Below, piece by piece: positions 33,728-43,508 of a stretch of DNA of 64,000 bases; within the stretch, counting starts at the first letter, position 1, and every line of letters starts with the position of its first letter. The notes beneath the pieces were generated by a model. That model ran no database searches. It was not told the origin of the DNA and worked only from the letters and a program-made list of their open reading frames with translations. Source of the stretch: Alistipes sp. (GTDB taxonomy: Bacteria > Bacteroidota > Bacteroidia > Bacteroidales > Rikenellaceae); assembly GCA_017536555.1 (NCBI GenBank), contig JAFXHE010000003.1, positions 1 through 64,000 on the forward strand, read 5' to 3'. The position numbers and the translations under genes are program-made.

Positions 33728-34978
33728 CTACATCGTGGCTTTTCTCGCGGCTCTATATACGAGCGTCGAGGAGTTATTAACAGTAAAACACTCTGTGGCA
33801 AAGCGGCGCACGTCGTCACGTGTTATGGCACGGTATATCTCCGCCTCGCGGTTGATAAGCGTGATATCGCCCGTCATAGCATAGAAACAGAGGTTGAGTG
33901 CCTTGTTCATTACGTTGAGCTCGCCCATAAGCATATTTGTCTCAAACTTATTCTTCACCTTCTCCAGCTCATAGTCGGAGATATCGCCCTCTGCCAAGTC
34001 ACGCAACTCGCCCCACAGAGCCTCCTCGGCAACGCGCTCATCGGTGGTGGGCATAAGCCTACCCTTTATGATGAAGAGTCCCGCATCAAGACTACCTGTG
34101 ATGTAGGCGTTGACACTCGAGAAGAGCGCACGCTCCTTGACAAGGCGATTAACCAGACGTGACGACTCGCCTCCCGCCAATAGATCCGATGCGAGGTCGC
34201 CCAAGAAGAAGTCATCAGAGAGGCGGCTACCCATATGAAAGGCTATGGTGATGTCGGTTGCTGGAACATCGCGCTCCACCTCTAAGCGGCGAGGCTCCGT
34301 CTGCTTTGGCTCGCTTACAACCGCAGAGATGACACCTCCGCAGTCCTCAATCTCTCCGAAATACTCCTCTGCCATACGCAACATCTCCTCCTCGTCGATA
34401 TCGGCACAGATGGCGAGTATAGCACGCGACGGACGGTAATGCAAATCATAAAAGGCCCTTACGTCATCCAGCGTAGCACGCTCAATATGGTCGGGCGAGA
34501 TGCCTATTGTCGACCAGCGATAGGGATGACACTTATAGGCAAGGTCACGCAACAACAGCTGCTCGTCGCCATAGGGCTGGTTGAGGTAACGCTGCTTATA
34601 CTCCTCGATGACCACGTGCTTCTCTGTCTGGCACGCCTCCTCGCTTATATTGAGGTTACGCATACGGTCACTCTCAAGCCACAGAGCACACGCAAGGTTC
34701 TCTTTGGGCAGGGTTATATAGAAGTTAGTGTAGTCGTTGTTGGTAAAGGCATTATTCTCGCCACACGCCATCTGCACAGGCACATCGAACTCTGGCACAG
34801 CATACGTACCACGAAACATAAGGTGCTCAAAGAGGTGGGCAAAACCCGTTTTCGAGGGATCCTCATTACGCGCACCAACCATATACAGCAGGTTTACCGC
34901 AGCGAGCTTTGATGCCGAGTCTCGGCTAACCAGCACAGTAAGACCATTGCGAAGGGTTGTCTGTCTATATTTTATCAT
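33728..34978 (-). CDS. M16 zinc peptidase, catalytic subunit
   Basis: 416-residue pitrilysin-like metallopeptidase. The inverted zinc motif HLFEH lies near residue 50-54 (FAHLFEHLMF), with the third ligand Glu in HVVIEEYKQ about 75 residues later. It should degrade peptides as a heterodimer with the next gene. The start at 34978 (MIKYRQTTL) gives a cytosolic protein; a longer upstream reading has no signal peptide and is unlikely. Substrate unknown. Confidence 0.9.
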   Translation of the reverse strand: MIKYRQTTLRNGLTVLVSRDSASKLAAVNLLYMVGARNEDPSKTGFAHLFEHLMFRGTYAVPEFDVPVQMACGENNAFTNNDYTNFYITLPKENLACALWLESDRMRNLNISEEACQTEKHVVIEEYKQRYLNQPYGDEQLLLRDLAYKCHPYRWSTIGISPDHIERATLDDVRAFYDLHYRPSRAILAICADIDEEEMLRMAEEYFGEIEDCGGVISAVVSEPKQTEPRRLEVERDVPATDITIAFHMGSRLSDDFFLGDLASDLLAGGESSRLVNRLVKERALFSSVNAYITGSLDAGLFIIKGRLMPTTDERVAEEALWGELRDLAEGDISDYELEKVKNKFETNMLMGELNVMNKALNLCFYAMTGDITLINREAEIYRAITRDDVRRFATECFTVNNSSTLVYRAARKATM

Positions 34979-35062
34979 ATTGAACGGTGTTGTATATACC
35001 CAAAACTCTAACACTCTCTCGAAACAACTGCTCGCGGCGACACCACGCCCAACCGCGCCAGA

Positions 35063-35109
35063 CAAAAAGAGGCTCTGCCCAAAGAGAGTTTCGCTCCTCG
35101 AGCAGAGCC
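35063..35109 (-). terminator. terminator of the small membrane protein gene
   Basis: Stem GGCTCTGC/GCAGAGCC with a 23-base loop that itself can pair, followed on the minus strand by TCTTTTTG. It lies just before the M16 operon. Confidence 0.75.
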
Positions 35110-35131
35110 CTAATAAAGGGGTGAATACTCG

Positions 35132-35320
35132 CTATTTAACCCACTCGCCGATACGTGTACGGGCATAGAGGTAGTAGACAGCCAAGCCAATCCAGCTGGT
35201 GAGCAAGATAAGCACTACGAAGATAAGCTTCTTGATGAAGTCTCCCTGGAGCTTAAAAATCTCAACGCAAGCCATAATAGAGAGTACAATACCGATAATG
35301 TAGATAATTGTTCCGATCAT
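35132..35320 (-). CDS. small membrane protein with PLDc_N domain
   Basis: 62-residue protein with two hydrophobic helices (about 5-22 and 33-52) and the end motif LAVYYLYAR, as in the short proteins carrying only the phospholipase-D N-terminal membrane domain (PLDc_N/DUF). The start at 35320 (MIGTIIYII) is preferred; the extra 17 upstream residues are basic and AT-rich. Function unknown. Confidence 0.7.
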   Translation of the reverse strand: MIGTIIYIIGIVLSIMACVEIFKLQGDFIKKLIFVVLILLTSWIGLAVYYLYARTRIGEWVK

Positions 35321-35501
35321 AACTATAAGAATTTTGGTTAATTTGATGCAAATATACATTTTTTTGTGCATAACTACAATAGCAATGCAACAAAAGTCTC
35401 GGTATAATGGTCAACTTTTACGATAAAAATAGTATATTTGCATTAATAAACAGAGTCGAGCCACATGGGCTCATATCATAAACCCTACACATCAGTACAC
35501 T

Positions 35502-36524
35502 ATGGCTAAACAGCAAAAAACATCAGGTGTCGGCGACATCTTCAAAATCTACATTGTAGACGCATTAAGTTATATGGCAATGGGTCTCTTCTGCTCGTTG
35601 ATACTCGGACTTATCGTCAAGCAGATATCACTTATCCCAGGACTCGACTTTTTAGCAGACATCGCCGCAACGCTGCAGTCACCACTTGTCGTGGGTGGCT
35701 CGATAGGTCTTGCCATAGCCTTCGGTCTTAAGCGTGCCCCGTTAGTGACTATATCGGCAGTGGCAGTAGGCGCATTGGGCTATCAGTTTGGCGGCCCTAT
35801 TGGCGCGTATCTTGCAGCTATCGTAGGCATCGAGGCTGGCTCACTCGTATCGAAGCGCACACCCGTTGATATCATCATCACGCCACTTGTTGCCGTAGTC
35901 ATTGGAGGTCTCTTTGCCAAATACTGCTGCGCCCCTATCAACGAGTGGGTGATGTCGTTGGGCGAGATTATCAACCGCGCCACAATGCTCAACCCATTTA
36001 CTATGGGCATCATCGTATCGGTGTCAGTGGGCTGCATACTAACACTTCCCATAAGCTCGGCGGCACTCTGCATATCAATAGGCATCGGAGGCTTGGCGGC
36101 GGGTGCTGCAACAGCGGGATGTTGTGCGCAGATGGTAGGTTTTGCCGTCATCAGCTACAAGGACAACGGTATGGGAGGACTTATCTCGCAGGGACTCGGT
36201 ACATCTATGCTGCAGATAGGAAATATCGCCCGTAAGCCCATAATATGGCTCGCTCCCACCCTAACCTCCGCCATACTTGGCCCCGTATCTACGATGTGGC
36301 TCAAGATGGTGAACAACGCCGCAGGCGCAGGTATGGGCACAGCTGGTCTTGTAGGACCTCTCGGCTGCTGGGCAGAGATGAGTGCAACAACCGACCACAC
36401 ACTGCTCCTCGCAGAGATTATCGGTCTGTACTTCATTGCCCCCGCACTATTAAGCCTCATATTCCACAGCATAATGAAGCGTCTGGGCTGGGTTAAGGAT
36501 GGCGATATGGCACTCAACAGATAG
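35502..36524 (+). CDS. PfoR-type membrane protein, PTS EIIC-like (PTS_EIIC_2)
   Basis: 340-residue polytopic membrane protein of about 9-10 helices with Gly-rich segments (GGPIGAYLAAIVGIE, GLAAGAATAGCCAQMVG). It resembles the PfoR/PTS_EIIC_2 family, named after a Clostridium perfringens toxin regulator but with a sugar-permease-like fold. No PTS EIIA/EIIB or HPr gene is nearby, so PTS sugar uptake is not supported. Substrate unknown. It precedes glyA, which has its own promoter. Confidence 0.8.
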   Translation: MAKQQKTSGVGDIFKIYIVDALSYMAMGLFCSLILGLIVKQISLIPGLDFLADIAATLQSPLVVGGSIGLAIAFGLKRAPLVTISAVAVGALGYQFGGPIGAYLAAIVGIEAGSLVSKRTPVDIIITPLVAVVIGGLFAKYCCAPINEWVMSLGEIINRATMLNPFTMGIIVSVSVGCILTLPISSAALCISIGIGGLAAGAATAGCCAQMVGFAVISYKDNGMGGLISQGLGTSMLQIGNIARKPIIWLAPTLTSAILGPVSTMWLKMVNNAAGAGMGTAGLVGPLGCWAEMSATTDHTLLLAEIIGLYFIAPALLSLIFHSIMKRLGWVKDGDMALNR

Positions 36525-36542
36525 CCAAAAGTGTAAAAAAAA

Positions 36543-36573
36543 TTGCAGCCTAAAAAAATTTTTCATACCTTTG
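36543..36573 (+). promoter_or_regulatory. glyA promoter
   Basis: TTG at 36543-36545, 20 bases, TACCTTTG at 36566-36573. The start codon lies 46 bases further on. Confidence 0.75.
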
Positions 36574-36619
36574 TTAAGTTAATATATAAGCTAACAACTA
36601 AACTACACTATAAACTACA

Positions 36620-37900
36620 ATGAACAAAGATTTACAGATTTTCGACCTGATCGCCGAGGAGCGTTCACGTCAGACAAAGGGCATCGAGCTTATCGCATCG
36701 GAGAACTTTGTGAGCGACCAAGTTATGGCTGCTATGGGCTCTGTATGCACCAACAAGTATGCCGAGGGCTATCCTGCGGCTCGCTACTATGGTGGTTGCG
36801 AGGTTGTTGACAAGATTGAGAACCTTGCTATTGAGCGTATCTGCAAGCTCTATGGTGCCGAATACGCTAACGTACAGCCCCACTCTGGCGCACAGGCTAA
36901 TATGGCGGTATTCTTCGCGTGCCTCAAGCCTGGCGATACCTTTATGGGTCTCGACCTTTCACACGGTGGTCACCTCTCACACGGTTCGCCCGTGAATATG
37001 TCTGGTATGTACTTCAACGCCGTAGGTTATAAGCTCTCGGAGCAGACAGGCAACATCGACTACGACGAGATGGAGCGTTTAGCAATCGAGCATAAGCCAA
37101 AGCTCATCGTGGGTGGTGCTTCGGCATTCTCTCGTGAGTGGGATTATAAGCGTATGCGCGAGATTGCTGACAAGGTAGGTGCATTGCTTCTCGTAGATAT
37201 GGCTCACACAGCAGGTCTTATCGCCGCTGGCTTGCTCAACAACCCTGTTGAGTATGCTCACATCGTTACATCTACAACACACAAGACCTTGCGTGGCCCT
37301 CGTGGCGGTATTATCCTTATGGGCAAGGACTTCGATAATCCTTGGGGCTACACAACTCCCAAGGGCGTAGTTAAGAAGATGTCGCAGATTCTCAACTCGG
37401 CAGTATTCCCTGGTATTCAGGGTGGCCCGCTGGAGCACGTCATCGCAGCAAAGGCTGTTGCCTTTGGCGAGGCTCTCACTCCAGAGTACAAGGAGTATCA
37501 GCAGCAGGTTGTGAAGAACTCAAAGGCTTTGGCAGAGGCTCTCACGAAGCGTGGCTACAAGATTGTTTCTGGCGGCACCGACAACCACCTTATGTTGGTT
37601 GACCTCCGTACCAAGTTCCCCGAGCTTACAGGTAAGCTCGCAGAGAGATGCCTCGTAGCTGCCGACATCACCACAAACAAGAATATGGTTCCCTTCGACT
37701 CACGCACACCCTTCACCACATCGGGCTTGCGCTTCGGTACTCCCGCCATCACTACACGTGGTGTCAAGGAGGATAAGATGGACTATATCGCCGAGCTTAT
37801 CGACCGCGTATTGTCTGACCCCGAGAATGAGGAGAACATCGCAGCTGTACGCAAGGATGTAAATGCTATGATGAACGAGTACCCCTTGTTTGCGTGGTAG
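36620..37900 (+). CDS. glyA: serine hydroxymethyltransferase
   Basis: 426-residue PLP enzyme that interconverts serine and glycine and charges tetrahydrofolate with a one-carbon unit. The PLP-lysine motif [14 protein letters not shown], the N-terminal [11 protein letters not shown] and the C-terminal [13 protein letters not shown] are all present. Length is normal. It has a strong promoter and a strong terminator, so it is a single-gene unit. It uses more GCT/GGT-type codons than its neighbours, as highly expressed genes do. Confidence 0.97.
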   Translation: MNKDLQIFDLIAEERSRQTKGIELIASENFVSDQVMAAMGSVCTNKYAEGYPAARYYGGCEVVDKIENLAIERICKLYGAEYANVQPHSGAQANMAVFFACLKPGDTFMGLDLSHGGHLSHGSPVNMSGMYFNAVGYKLSEQTGNIDYDEMERLAIEHKPKLIVGGASAFSREWDYKRMREIADKVGALLLVDMAHTAGLIAAGLLNNPVEYAHIVTSTTHKTLRGPRGGIILMGKDFDNPWGYTTPKGVVKKMSQILNSAVFPGIQGGPLEHVIAAKAVAFGEALTPEYKEYQQQVVKNSKALAEALTKRGYKIVSGGTDNHLMLVDLRTKFPELTGKLAERCLVAADITTNKNMVPFDSRTPFTTSGLRFGTPAITTRGVKEDKMDYIAELIDRVLSDPENEENIAAVRKDVNAMMNEYPLFAW

Positions 37901-37925
37901 TCGACTTGTCGTAATATTGTGAACT

Positions 37926-37976
37926 GTCGGGGCGAGAGAGGTAGATAGTGGTCTGCTTGCGCCCCGACCTCTTTTT
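37926..37976 (+). terminator. glyA terminator
   Basis: Stem GTCGGGGCG/CGCCCCGAC with a 25-base loop, followed by CTCTTTTTA. Confidence 0.85.
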
Positions 37977-38007
37977 ATAGTAATCACCACGCCAACACAC
38001 TGCAACA

Positions 38008-38685
38008 ATGAGAGATATATTATCGTTTCTTGCCGACCTGCACGACAACAACAACCGCGAATGGTTTCAAGCAAACAAGCAGCGTTACAAGGAGGCTTTA
38101 GCCAAGCACAACGCCAACGTCGAGCAACTTATCGCAGGCATAGCATCGTTTGACAGCAGCATCGAGGGTGTGACACTCGCACAGTCGACATATCGCATCT
38201 ACCGCGACACACGCTTCAGTGCGGACAAGACTCCGTATAAGGACTTCTTCAGTGCCTTTATCGTGCGTGGTGGCAAGCGCAGTGGCTTTGGTGGCTACTA
38301 CCTACACATATCGCCCAAGGGCAATACGTGGGGCGAGGGCTCATTCTTGGCAGCTGGCAACGTCTGTCCCGAGCCATATGTGCTACGCAGTATGCGCGAG
38401 GAGATTGAGGATAATGCCGCCGAGATGGTCGAAAACATCAAGCATAGCGGCTTTATTTTAGATGAGTCAAATTCGCTGAAGCGTACGCCCAAAGGCTTTA
38501 GCGTAGCTCCAGAGTATGAGTACCTGCTACGCAAAAAGGAGCTGTGTCTCACTCGTCCGCTCACGTCGGAGTGGTTTTTAGACGACTGCTGGATAGAGCG
38601 CACCATAGAGGCATTTAGACGCTGTAAGCCCTTCTTGGATCAGGTAAACCGCGCCATAGAGTATGCCTACGAGGAGTACCCATAG
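38008..38685 (+). CDS. DUF2461 family protein
   Basis: 225-residue protein that matches the DUF2461/TIGR02453 family: N-terminal FLADLHDNNNREWFQANK, then TYRIYRDTRFSADKTPYKDFFSA, then a Gly-rich GGYYLHISPKG. The function of the family is unknown. It has no signal or membrane segment. It lies alone between the glyA terminator and the convergent rmuC gene. Confidence 0.85.
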   Translation: MRDILSFLADLHDNNNREWFQANKQRYKEALAKHNANVEQLIAGIASFDSSIEGVTLAQSTYRIYRDTRFSADKTPYKDFFSAFIVRGGKRSGFGGYYLHISPKGNTWGEGSFLAAGNVCPEPYVLRSMREEIEDNAAEMVENIKHSGFILDESNSLKRTPKGFSVAPEYEYLLRKKELCLTRPLTSEWFLDDCWIERTIEAFRRCKPFLDQVNRAIEYAYEEYP

Positions 38686-38745
38686 AGGCACTCAACCAAG
38701 AGATAGGCACTCATCCAAACGGCAAGCACTCAACCAAGTTGCAAG

Positions 38746-40017
38746 CTACTCGTCACTATCTTCGCCTTCTGCGGCAGTGAGCACCTTCGACGACTGGCTC
38801 TTCTTGGTCGGAAGACCCAACTTCTTGAGCTTTTCGCCAAGGCGTACTATATTATTATTACCAGTATGCAGACGCTTATACGCCTCGTCGTATCGGCTCT
38901 TTGCCGTATCTAATGCCGCACCTACGCCCTCGAGCTGGTCGGTAAATGCCACAAGCTGCTCATAGAGCTTTGTCGCCTTGTCGATAATCTCTATCTGATT
39001 CTTTGTCTGTGCATCACGTCGCCACATATCGGCAACCATCTTAAGTAGTGCCAAGAGGTTGGTGGGCGACGATATTATCACCTTCTTGGCATAGGCATCT
39101 GTCCATATCGTGTTATCCTGCTTCAGAGCCTCAAGAAAGGCTGGCTCTGTGGGTATAAACATCACCACAAAGTCGGGCGAGTTTACAAGTCGCTGGTACT
39201 CCTTGAGCGATAGCTCCTGCACGTGGCGACGTATCGACTGTAGATGCTCCGCCATCGCCACCCTGCGCTCGCCGTCCGACGTAGCCTCCGTTGAGCGCAC
39301 GTATGCCGTGAGCGACACCTTCGAGTCGATGACAATTGAGCGTGACTCGGGCAACAACAGCACCACATCGGGACGCACATTTGCACCCTCCTCCGTCTTG
39401 AAGTTCTGCTGCACGTGGTAGTGTACGCCGCGCACCAAGCCTGTGCTTTCGAGTATTGTCTCAAGGTATGCCTCGCCCCAGTCGCCCTGCACCTTGGAGT
39501 TGCCACGCAGCGCATCAGTGAGGTTTGCCGCCGAGGTTGTCATCTGCATATTGAGCTTCACCAGGTTGTCGAGCTCATTTTTCAGCGCACCACGCTGCTC
39601 ATTCTCCATCGAGTAGATATGCTCCACACGCGCTCTAAACTCGGTGATATTATCCTTAAATGGCTTAAGTAGGAGGTCTATAGAGTCGCGGTTTGTCTGT
39701 CGCAGGTCGCGCGTATGCTGTCCCACAATCTCATTGGCGAGGTTCTTAAACTCGCTCTTCAGCTGCGATAGCTCCTCGTCGCGCTCCGCAGCACGCTCTG
39801 TACGGCTCTGACGCATCTCCTCGACACGCTGGCGCAACGCCTCGCGCTCACTCTCGGCACGCACACGTGCCTCACGCGCCTCACCCAAGAGGTTGGCACT
39901 CTCCGACAGCTTTACGTTGAGCGTCGCCGACTCCCTGCGCCACATAACAACGACAACAGACAGAGCGACGACGAGCAACAGCGCGAGTATTGATAGGGCT
40001 ATGATGAACTGTTCCAT
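38746..40017 (-). CDS. rmuC: DNA recombination protein RmuC
   Basis: 423 residues. One N-terminal membrane helix (about 5-25) is followed by a long coiled coil (about 35-150) and then the RmuC nuclease-like domain (SKVQGDWGEAYLETIL, VRPDVVLLLPESRSIVIDSKVSLTAY). The C-terminal helix region leads to an acidic tail. RmuC proteins limit DNA inversions and may act as nucleases at the membrane. Its start lies about 100 bases from the divergent rpe promoter. Confidence 0.92.
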   Translation of the reverse strand: MEQFIIALSILALLLVVALSVVVVMWRRESATLNVKLSESANLLGEAREARVRAESEREALRQRVEEMRQSRTERAAERDEELSQLKSEFKNLANEIVGQHTRDLRQTNRDSIDLLLKPFKDNITEFRARVEHIYSMENEQRGALKNELDNLVKLNMQMTTSAANLTDALRGNSKVQGDWGEAYLETILESTGLVRGVHYHVQQNFKTEEGANVRPDVVLLLPESRSIVIDSKVSLTAYVRSTEATSDGERRVAMAEHLQSIRRHVQELSLKEYQRLVNSPDFVVMFIPTEPAFLEALKQDNTIWTDAYAKKVIISSPTNLLALLKMVADMWRRDAQTKNQIEIIDKATKLYEQLVAFTDQLEGVGAALDTAKSRYDEAYKRLHTGNNNIVRLGEKLKKLGLPTKKSQSSKVLTAAEGEDSDE

Positions 40018-40163
40018 ATATATTTTTGTGAAAATGTGTTAGTATTGCAACAAAGATACGAAACAAAAGCTGAATAAAGATGGAGAATTGAAACAAAATT
40101 ACTATTTTTGTGTTTTGATATGGATAACTTTCGAGCGAAATACCTAAAACTATAAAATAAGCT

Positions 40164-40817
40164 ATGAAACGAATTATTGCACCATCAGTACTCTCTGCCG
40201 ATTTCGGCAACCTTGAACGTGATATAAAGATGCTGGATCGCAGCCAGGCAGAGTGGGTACACGTGGACGTTATGGACGGTGTGTTTGTCCCCAACATCTC
40301 CTTTGGCTTTCCGCTAATGAAGCCTATGCGCAAGAACACCAACAAGGTTCTTGACGTTCACCTTATGATTACCGCGCCCGAGAAGTACGTAACGCGCTTT
40401 GTTGAGGCGGGTGCAGACTACGTTACATTCCACTACGAGGCTACAGAGAATATTCAGGAGTGCATCGACCTTATACGCAAGGCGGGCGCAAAGGTTGGTA
40501 TCTCTATTAAGCCAGGCACAGAGCCGAGTGTTCTTGATGCGTGGATTGACCAGGTGGATCTTATCCTCGTGATGAGCGTCGAGCCAGGTTTCGGTGGTCA
40601 GAAGTTTATGCCCTCTGCCATAGAGAAGTGCGAATATCTCGACAAGCTGAAGAGGGAGCGTGGCTTGGAGAGTGTCATCATCGAGGTTGATGGTGGCATC
40701 TCGGCAGCTAACTCACGTCTGCTGTTTGATGCCGGTGCCGAGGCTCTGGTTGCAGGCAGCTCTGTATTTGGTGCCGAGAGCCCCGAGCAGGCAATAATTG
40801 ATATGCTTAACTCATAA
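40164..40817 (+). CDS. rpe: ribulose-phosphate 3-epimerase
   Basis: 217-residue TIM-barrel enzyme of the pentose phosphate pathway. Metal and catalytic motifs are SVLSADFGNL, VHVDVMDGVFVPN, VLDVHLMI, the catalytic-loop SVEPGFGGQKF and EVDGGISAAN. The length is normal. The ABC-F gene begins 9 bases later, so rpe is likely the first gene of an operon with ABC-F, rlmB and the YgjP-like gene. Confidence 0.96.
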   Translation: MKRIIAPSVLSADFGNLERDIKMLDRSQAEWVHVDVMDGVFVPNISFGFPLMKPMRKNTNKVLDVHLMITAPEKYVTRFVEAGADYVTFHYEATENIQECIDLIRKAGAKVGISIKPGTEPSVLDAWIDQVDLILVMSVEPGFGGQKFMPSAIEKCEYLDKLKRERGLESVIIEVDGGISAANSRLLFDAGAEALVAGSSVFGAESPEQAIIDMLNS

Positions 40818-40826
40818 TATTTACAG

Positions 40827-42767
40827 ATGATCTCACTTGACAATCTCTCGATAAGCTACGGCGGCTGGACACTCTTCGATAACATCTCGTTTCTTATCAA
40901 CCCCAAGGATCGCATAGGTCTGGTGGGCAAGAATGGAGCAGGCAAGACTACGCTCTTGCGCGTTATCACATCGGAGCAGCAGCCTACATCTGGCACAGTG
41001 ACTATAAATAGCGAGTGTACTATTGGTTACCTGCCACAGCAGATGCGCGTGGCAGATACCACCACGCTTGTAGCAGAGACTGCCAAGGCCTTTGACGAGG
41101 TGCTACGCATCGAAAAAGAGATAGAACATCTAAACACCGAAATAGCATCGCGCACCGACTACGAGTCCGCAGAGTATGAGGAGCTTATACACCGTCTGAA
41201 CGACCTTACAGACCGCTACCACATACTTGGTGGAGACACGCGCGAGGCAGATATTGAACGCACATTGCTTGGCTTGGGCTTCAAGCGCAGCGACTTTGAG
41301 CGTCCCACGAGCGAGTTTTCGGGTGGCTGGCGTATGCGTATCGAGCTGGCAAAGTTGCTACTACGCCACCCCTCGATATTTCTGCTTGATGAGCCTACAA
41401 ACCACCTCGACATCGAGAGTATTCAGTGGTTAGAGGAGTATCTGAAGAACTATAATGGCGCAGTGCTGCTCATATCGCACGACCGCGCCTTTCTGGATAA
41501 TGTCACCACACGCACCGTTGAGCTGTCGTTAGGTAAGATATATGACTACAAGGTGCCATACTCAAAGTTTGTAGAGCTACGTGCCGAGCGTCGCGCACAG
41601 CAGATGGCGGCATACCAGAACCAGCAAAAACTTATCGAAAAGACCGAGGAGTTTATAGAGAAGTTCCGCTACAAGCCCACAAAGAGTAATCAGGTGCAAT
41701 CACGCGTCAAGCAACTCGAGAGATTGGAGCGCATAGAGGTTGACGAGGAGGACTTGTCACGCCTCAACATCAAGTTTCCACCCGCGCCACGCTCTGGACA
41801 GATAGTAGCCGAGGTAAAGGAGGTGGGTAAGAGCTTTGGCGAGAAACACATCTTCTCGGGTGCCGATTTTACCATTGAGCGCGGACAGAAGATAGCCCTT
41901 GTGGGTCGTAATGGCGAGGGCAAAACAACCTTTGCACGTATGCTCATAGGCGAGTTGGAGACAAGCGAAGGTAGCATAAAGGTTGGTGCAAATGTCAACA
42001 TTGGCTACTACGCCCAAAATCAGGACGATTTGATGGATGGCGAATTCACCGTCTTTGACACCCTTGACCGCGTTGCCGTAGGTGACATACGCACACGTCT
42101 GCGCGACATTCTCGGAGCATTCCTCTTCCGTGGCGAGGACATCGACAAGAAGGTCAAGGTGCTATCGGGCGGAGAGCGTTCTCGTCTTGCTATGGCTCGA
42201 CTTATGCTTGAGCCGTACAACTTGCTGGTACTCGATGAGCCGACCAACCATATGGATATGCGCTCAAAGGACATCCTCAAGAATGCCCTTCAGAAGTATG
42301 ACGGCACGGTTGTCGTTGTGTCGCACGACCGCGAATTTTTGGATGGTCTGGTTGACCGCGTGTATGAGTTCCGTGACGGCGGCGTTAAGGAGTATTTAGG
42401 CGGCATATACTACTTCCTCGAGAAGCGTAAGATTGACTCCCTCGCAGAGGTTGAGCGAAGAGATAAGCCAACGCCAACAGCCACACCAAAGAGCGTAGAT
42501 ACAGCATCTGGAGGTAAACTCTCGTATGAGCAGAAGAAGGAGCAGGAGAAGCTACTACGTCGCTTGCGCAAGGCTGTGGAGAGCGTGGAGCAGGAGTTGG
42601 CAGCGGTAGAGCGCGAGATTGCCGAGTATGATGCTCGATTTGCTCAAGCTACGGAGTATAATGCCGACGACTACGCGAAGTACAACACCCTCAAGGAGCG
42701 TTACGACCACCTTATGCACGAGTGGGAGAAGGCATCCTATGAGCTGGAGATATCAGAACAAAATTAG
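40827..42767 (+). CDS. ABC-F type ribosome-associated ATPase
   Basis: 646 residues with two ATPase domains and no membrane segment. Walker A sites are GKNGAGKTT and GRNGEGKTT. ABC signatures are FSGGWRMRIELA and LSGGERSRLAMA, each followed by LLDEPTNHLD or VLDEPTNHMD. A 'linker' rich in basic and helical residues (about 240-300) and a C-terminal coiled coil (about 560-640) follow the Uup/EttA/ABC-F2 plan. Such proteins act on the ribosome in translation or antibiotic protection; no resistance subtype can be assigned. Confidence 0.92.
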   Translation: MISLDNLSISYGGWTLFDNISFLINPKDRIGLVGKNGAGKTTLLRVITSEQQPTSGTVTINSECTIGYLPQQMRVADTTTLVAETAKAFDEVLRIEKEIEHLNTEIASRTDYESAEYEELIHRLNDLTDRYHILGGDTREADIERTLLGLGFKRSDFERPTSEFSGGWRMRIELAKLLLRHPSIFLLDEPTNHLDIESIQWLEEYLKNYNGAVLLISHDRAFLDNVTTRTVELSLGKIYDYKVPYSKFVELRAERRAQQMAAYQNQQKLIEKTEEFIEKFRYKPTKSNQVQSRVKQLERLERIEVDEEDLSRLNIKFPPAPRSGQIVAEVKEVGKSFGEKHIFSGADFTIERGQKIALVGRNGEGKTTFARMLIGELETSEGSIKVGANVNIGYYAQNQDDLMDGEFTVFDTLDRVAVGDIRTRLRDILGAFLFRGEDIDKKVKVLSGGERSRLAMARLMLEPYNLLVLDEPTNHMDMRSKDILKNALQKYDGTVVVVSHDREFLDGLVDRVYEFRDGGVKEYLGGIYYFLEKRKIDSLAEVERRDKPTPTATPKSVDTASGGKLSYEQKKEQEKLLRRLRKAVESVEQELAAVEREIAEYDARFAQATEYNADDYAKYNTLKERYDHLMHEWEKASYELEISEQN

Positions 42768-42774
42768 GAGAGAT

Positions 42775-43506
42775 ATGGAGAATATTATTTTTGGTATTAG
42801 ACCCGTTGCAGAGGCTATCGAGGCACGCAAGCAGATTGAGCGCATATACATAAAGAAGGGTGCTGAGGGACAGCTTATGATGGATCTCAAGGATCTTATG
42901 ATGCGCCACCACCTTCGCTGGCAGGAGGTACCCATCGAGAAGCTCAACCGCCTTACTCGTGGCAATCATCAGGGCGTAGTGGCACAGATAGCCGCTATAG
43001 AGTATGTGGAGCTTACAGACATCCTGGAGCGTGTACCCGAGGATGAGACACCACTTGTGGTGGTCTTTGACGGTGTTACCGACGTACGTAACTTTGGTGG
43101 CATAGCTCGCTCGGCAGAGTGCGCAGGTGCTCACGGTCTTATCACCCCGCTAAAGAACTCTGCACCCGTAAATGCAGATGCTATACGCTCGTCAGCAGGT
43201 GCGCTACACAACATCCCCGTATGCCGCGTAGGCTCAATACGCAATACGCTTAAGACGTTGCAGAGTGAGGGTTTCCAGATTGTAGCAGCCACCGAGAAGA
43301 GCCGCAAGCTGCTCTATGATGCCGACCTCAAGAGGCCTACCGCTATTGTTATGGGCTCCGAGGATAAGGGTATCTCAAAGGAGGTGCTTAAGTTATGCGA
43401 TGAGCAGCTTGCCATTCCGCTAATCGGTCACACCGAGTCGTTGAATGTTGCGGCAGCAGCAGCTATTATGCTCTTTGAGGTTGTACGTCAGCGCATAGGC
43501 GACTAA
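42775..43506 (+). CDS. rlmB: 23S rRNA (guanosine-2'-O-)-methyltransferase RlmB
   Basis: 243-residue SPOUT (SpoU-type) methyltransferase. An N-terminal L30e-like substrate domain (about 1-75) is followed by motif 1 (VTDVRNFGGIARSAECAGAHG), motif 2 (IVMGSEDKGISKEV) and motif 3 (IPLIGHTESLNVAAAAAIMLFE), which form the trefoil knot and SAM site. It should methylate the conserved guanosine of 23S rRNA near position 2251. The start at 42775 is 7 bases after the ABC-F stop; an upstream ATG inside ABC-F would add an unrelated tail. Confidence 0.92.
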   Translation: MENIIFGIRPVAEAIEARKQIERIYIKKGAEGQLMMDLKDLMMRHHLRWQEVPIEKLNRLTRGNHQGVVAQIAAIEYVELTDILERVPEDETPLVVVFDGVTDVRNFGGIARSAECAGAHGLITPLKNSAPVNADAIRSSAGALHNIPVCRVGSIRNTLKTLQSEGFQIVAATEKSRKLLYDADLKRPTAIVMGSEDKGISKEVLKLCDEQLAIPLIGHTESLNVAAAAAIMLFEVVRQRIGD

Positions 43507-43508
43507 CA

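Noticed and set aside
35502..36524. PTS sugar uptake system
   Set aside because: Only the EIIC-like membrane protein is present; no EIIA, EIIB, EI or HPr gene is in the window.
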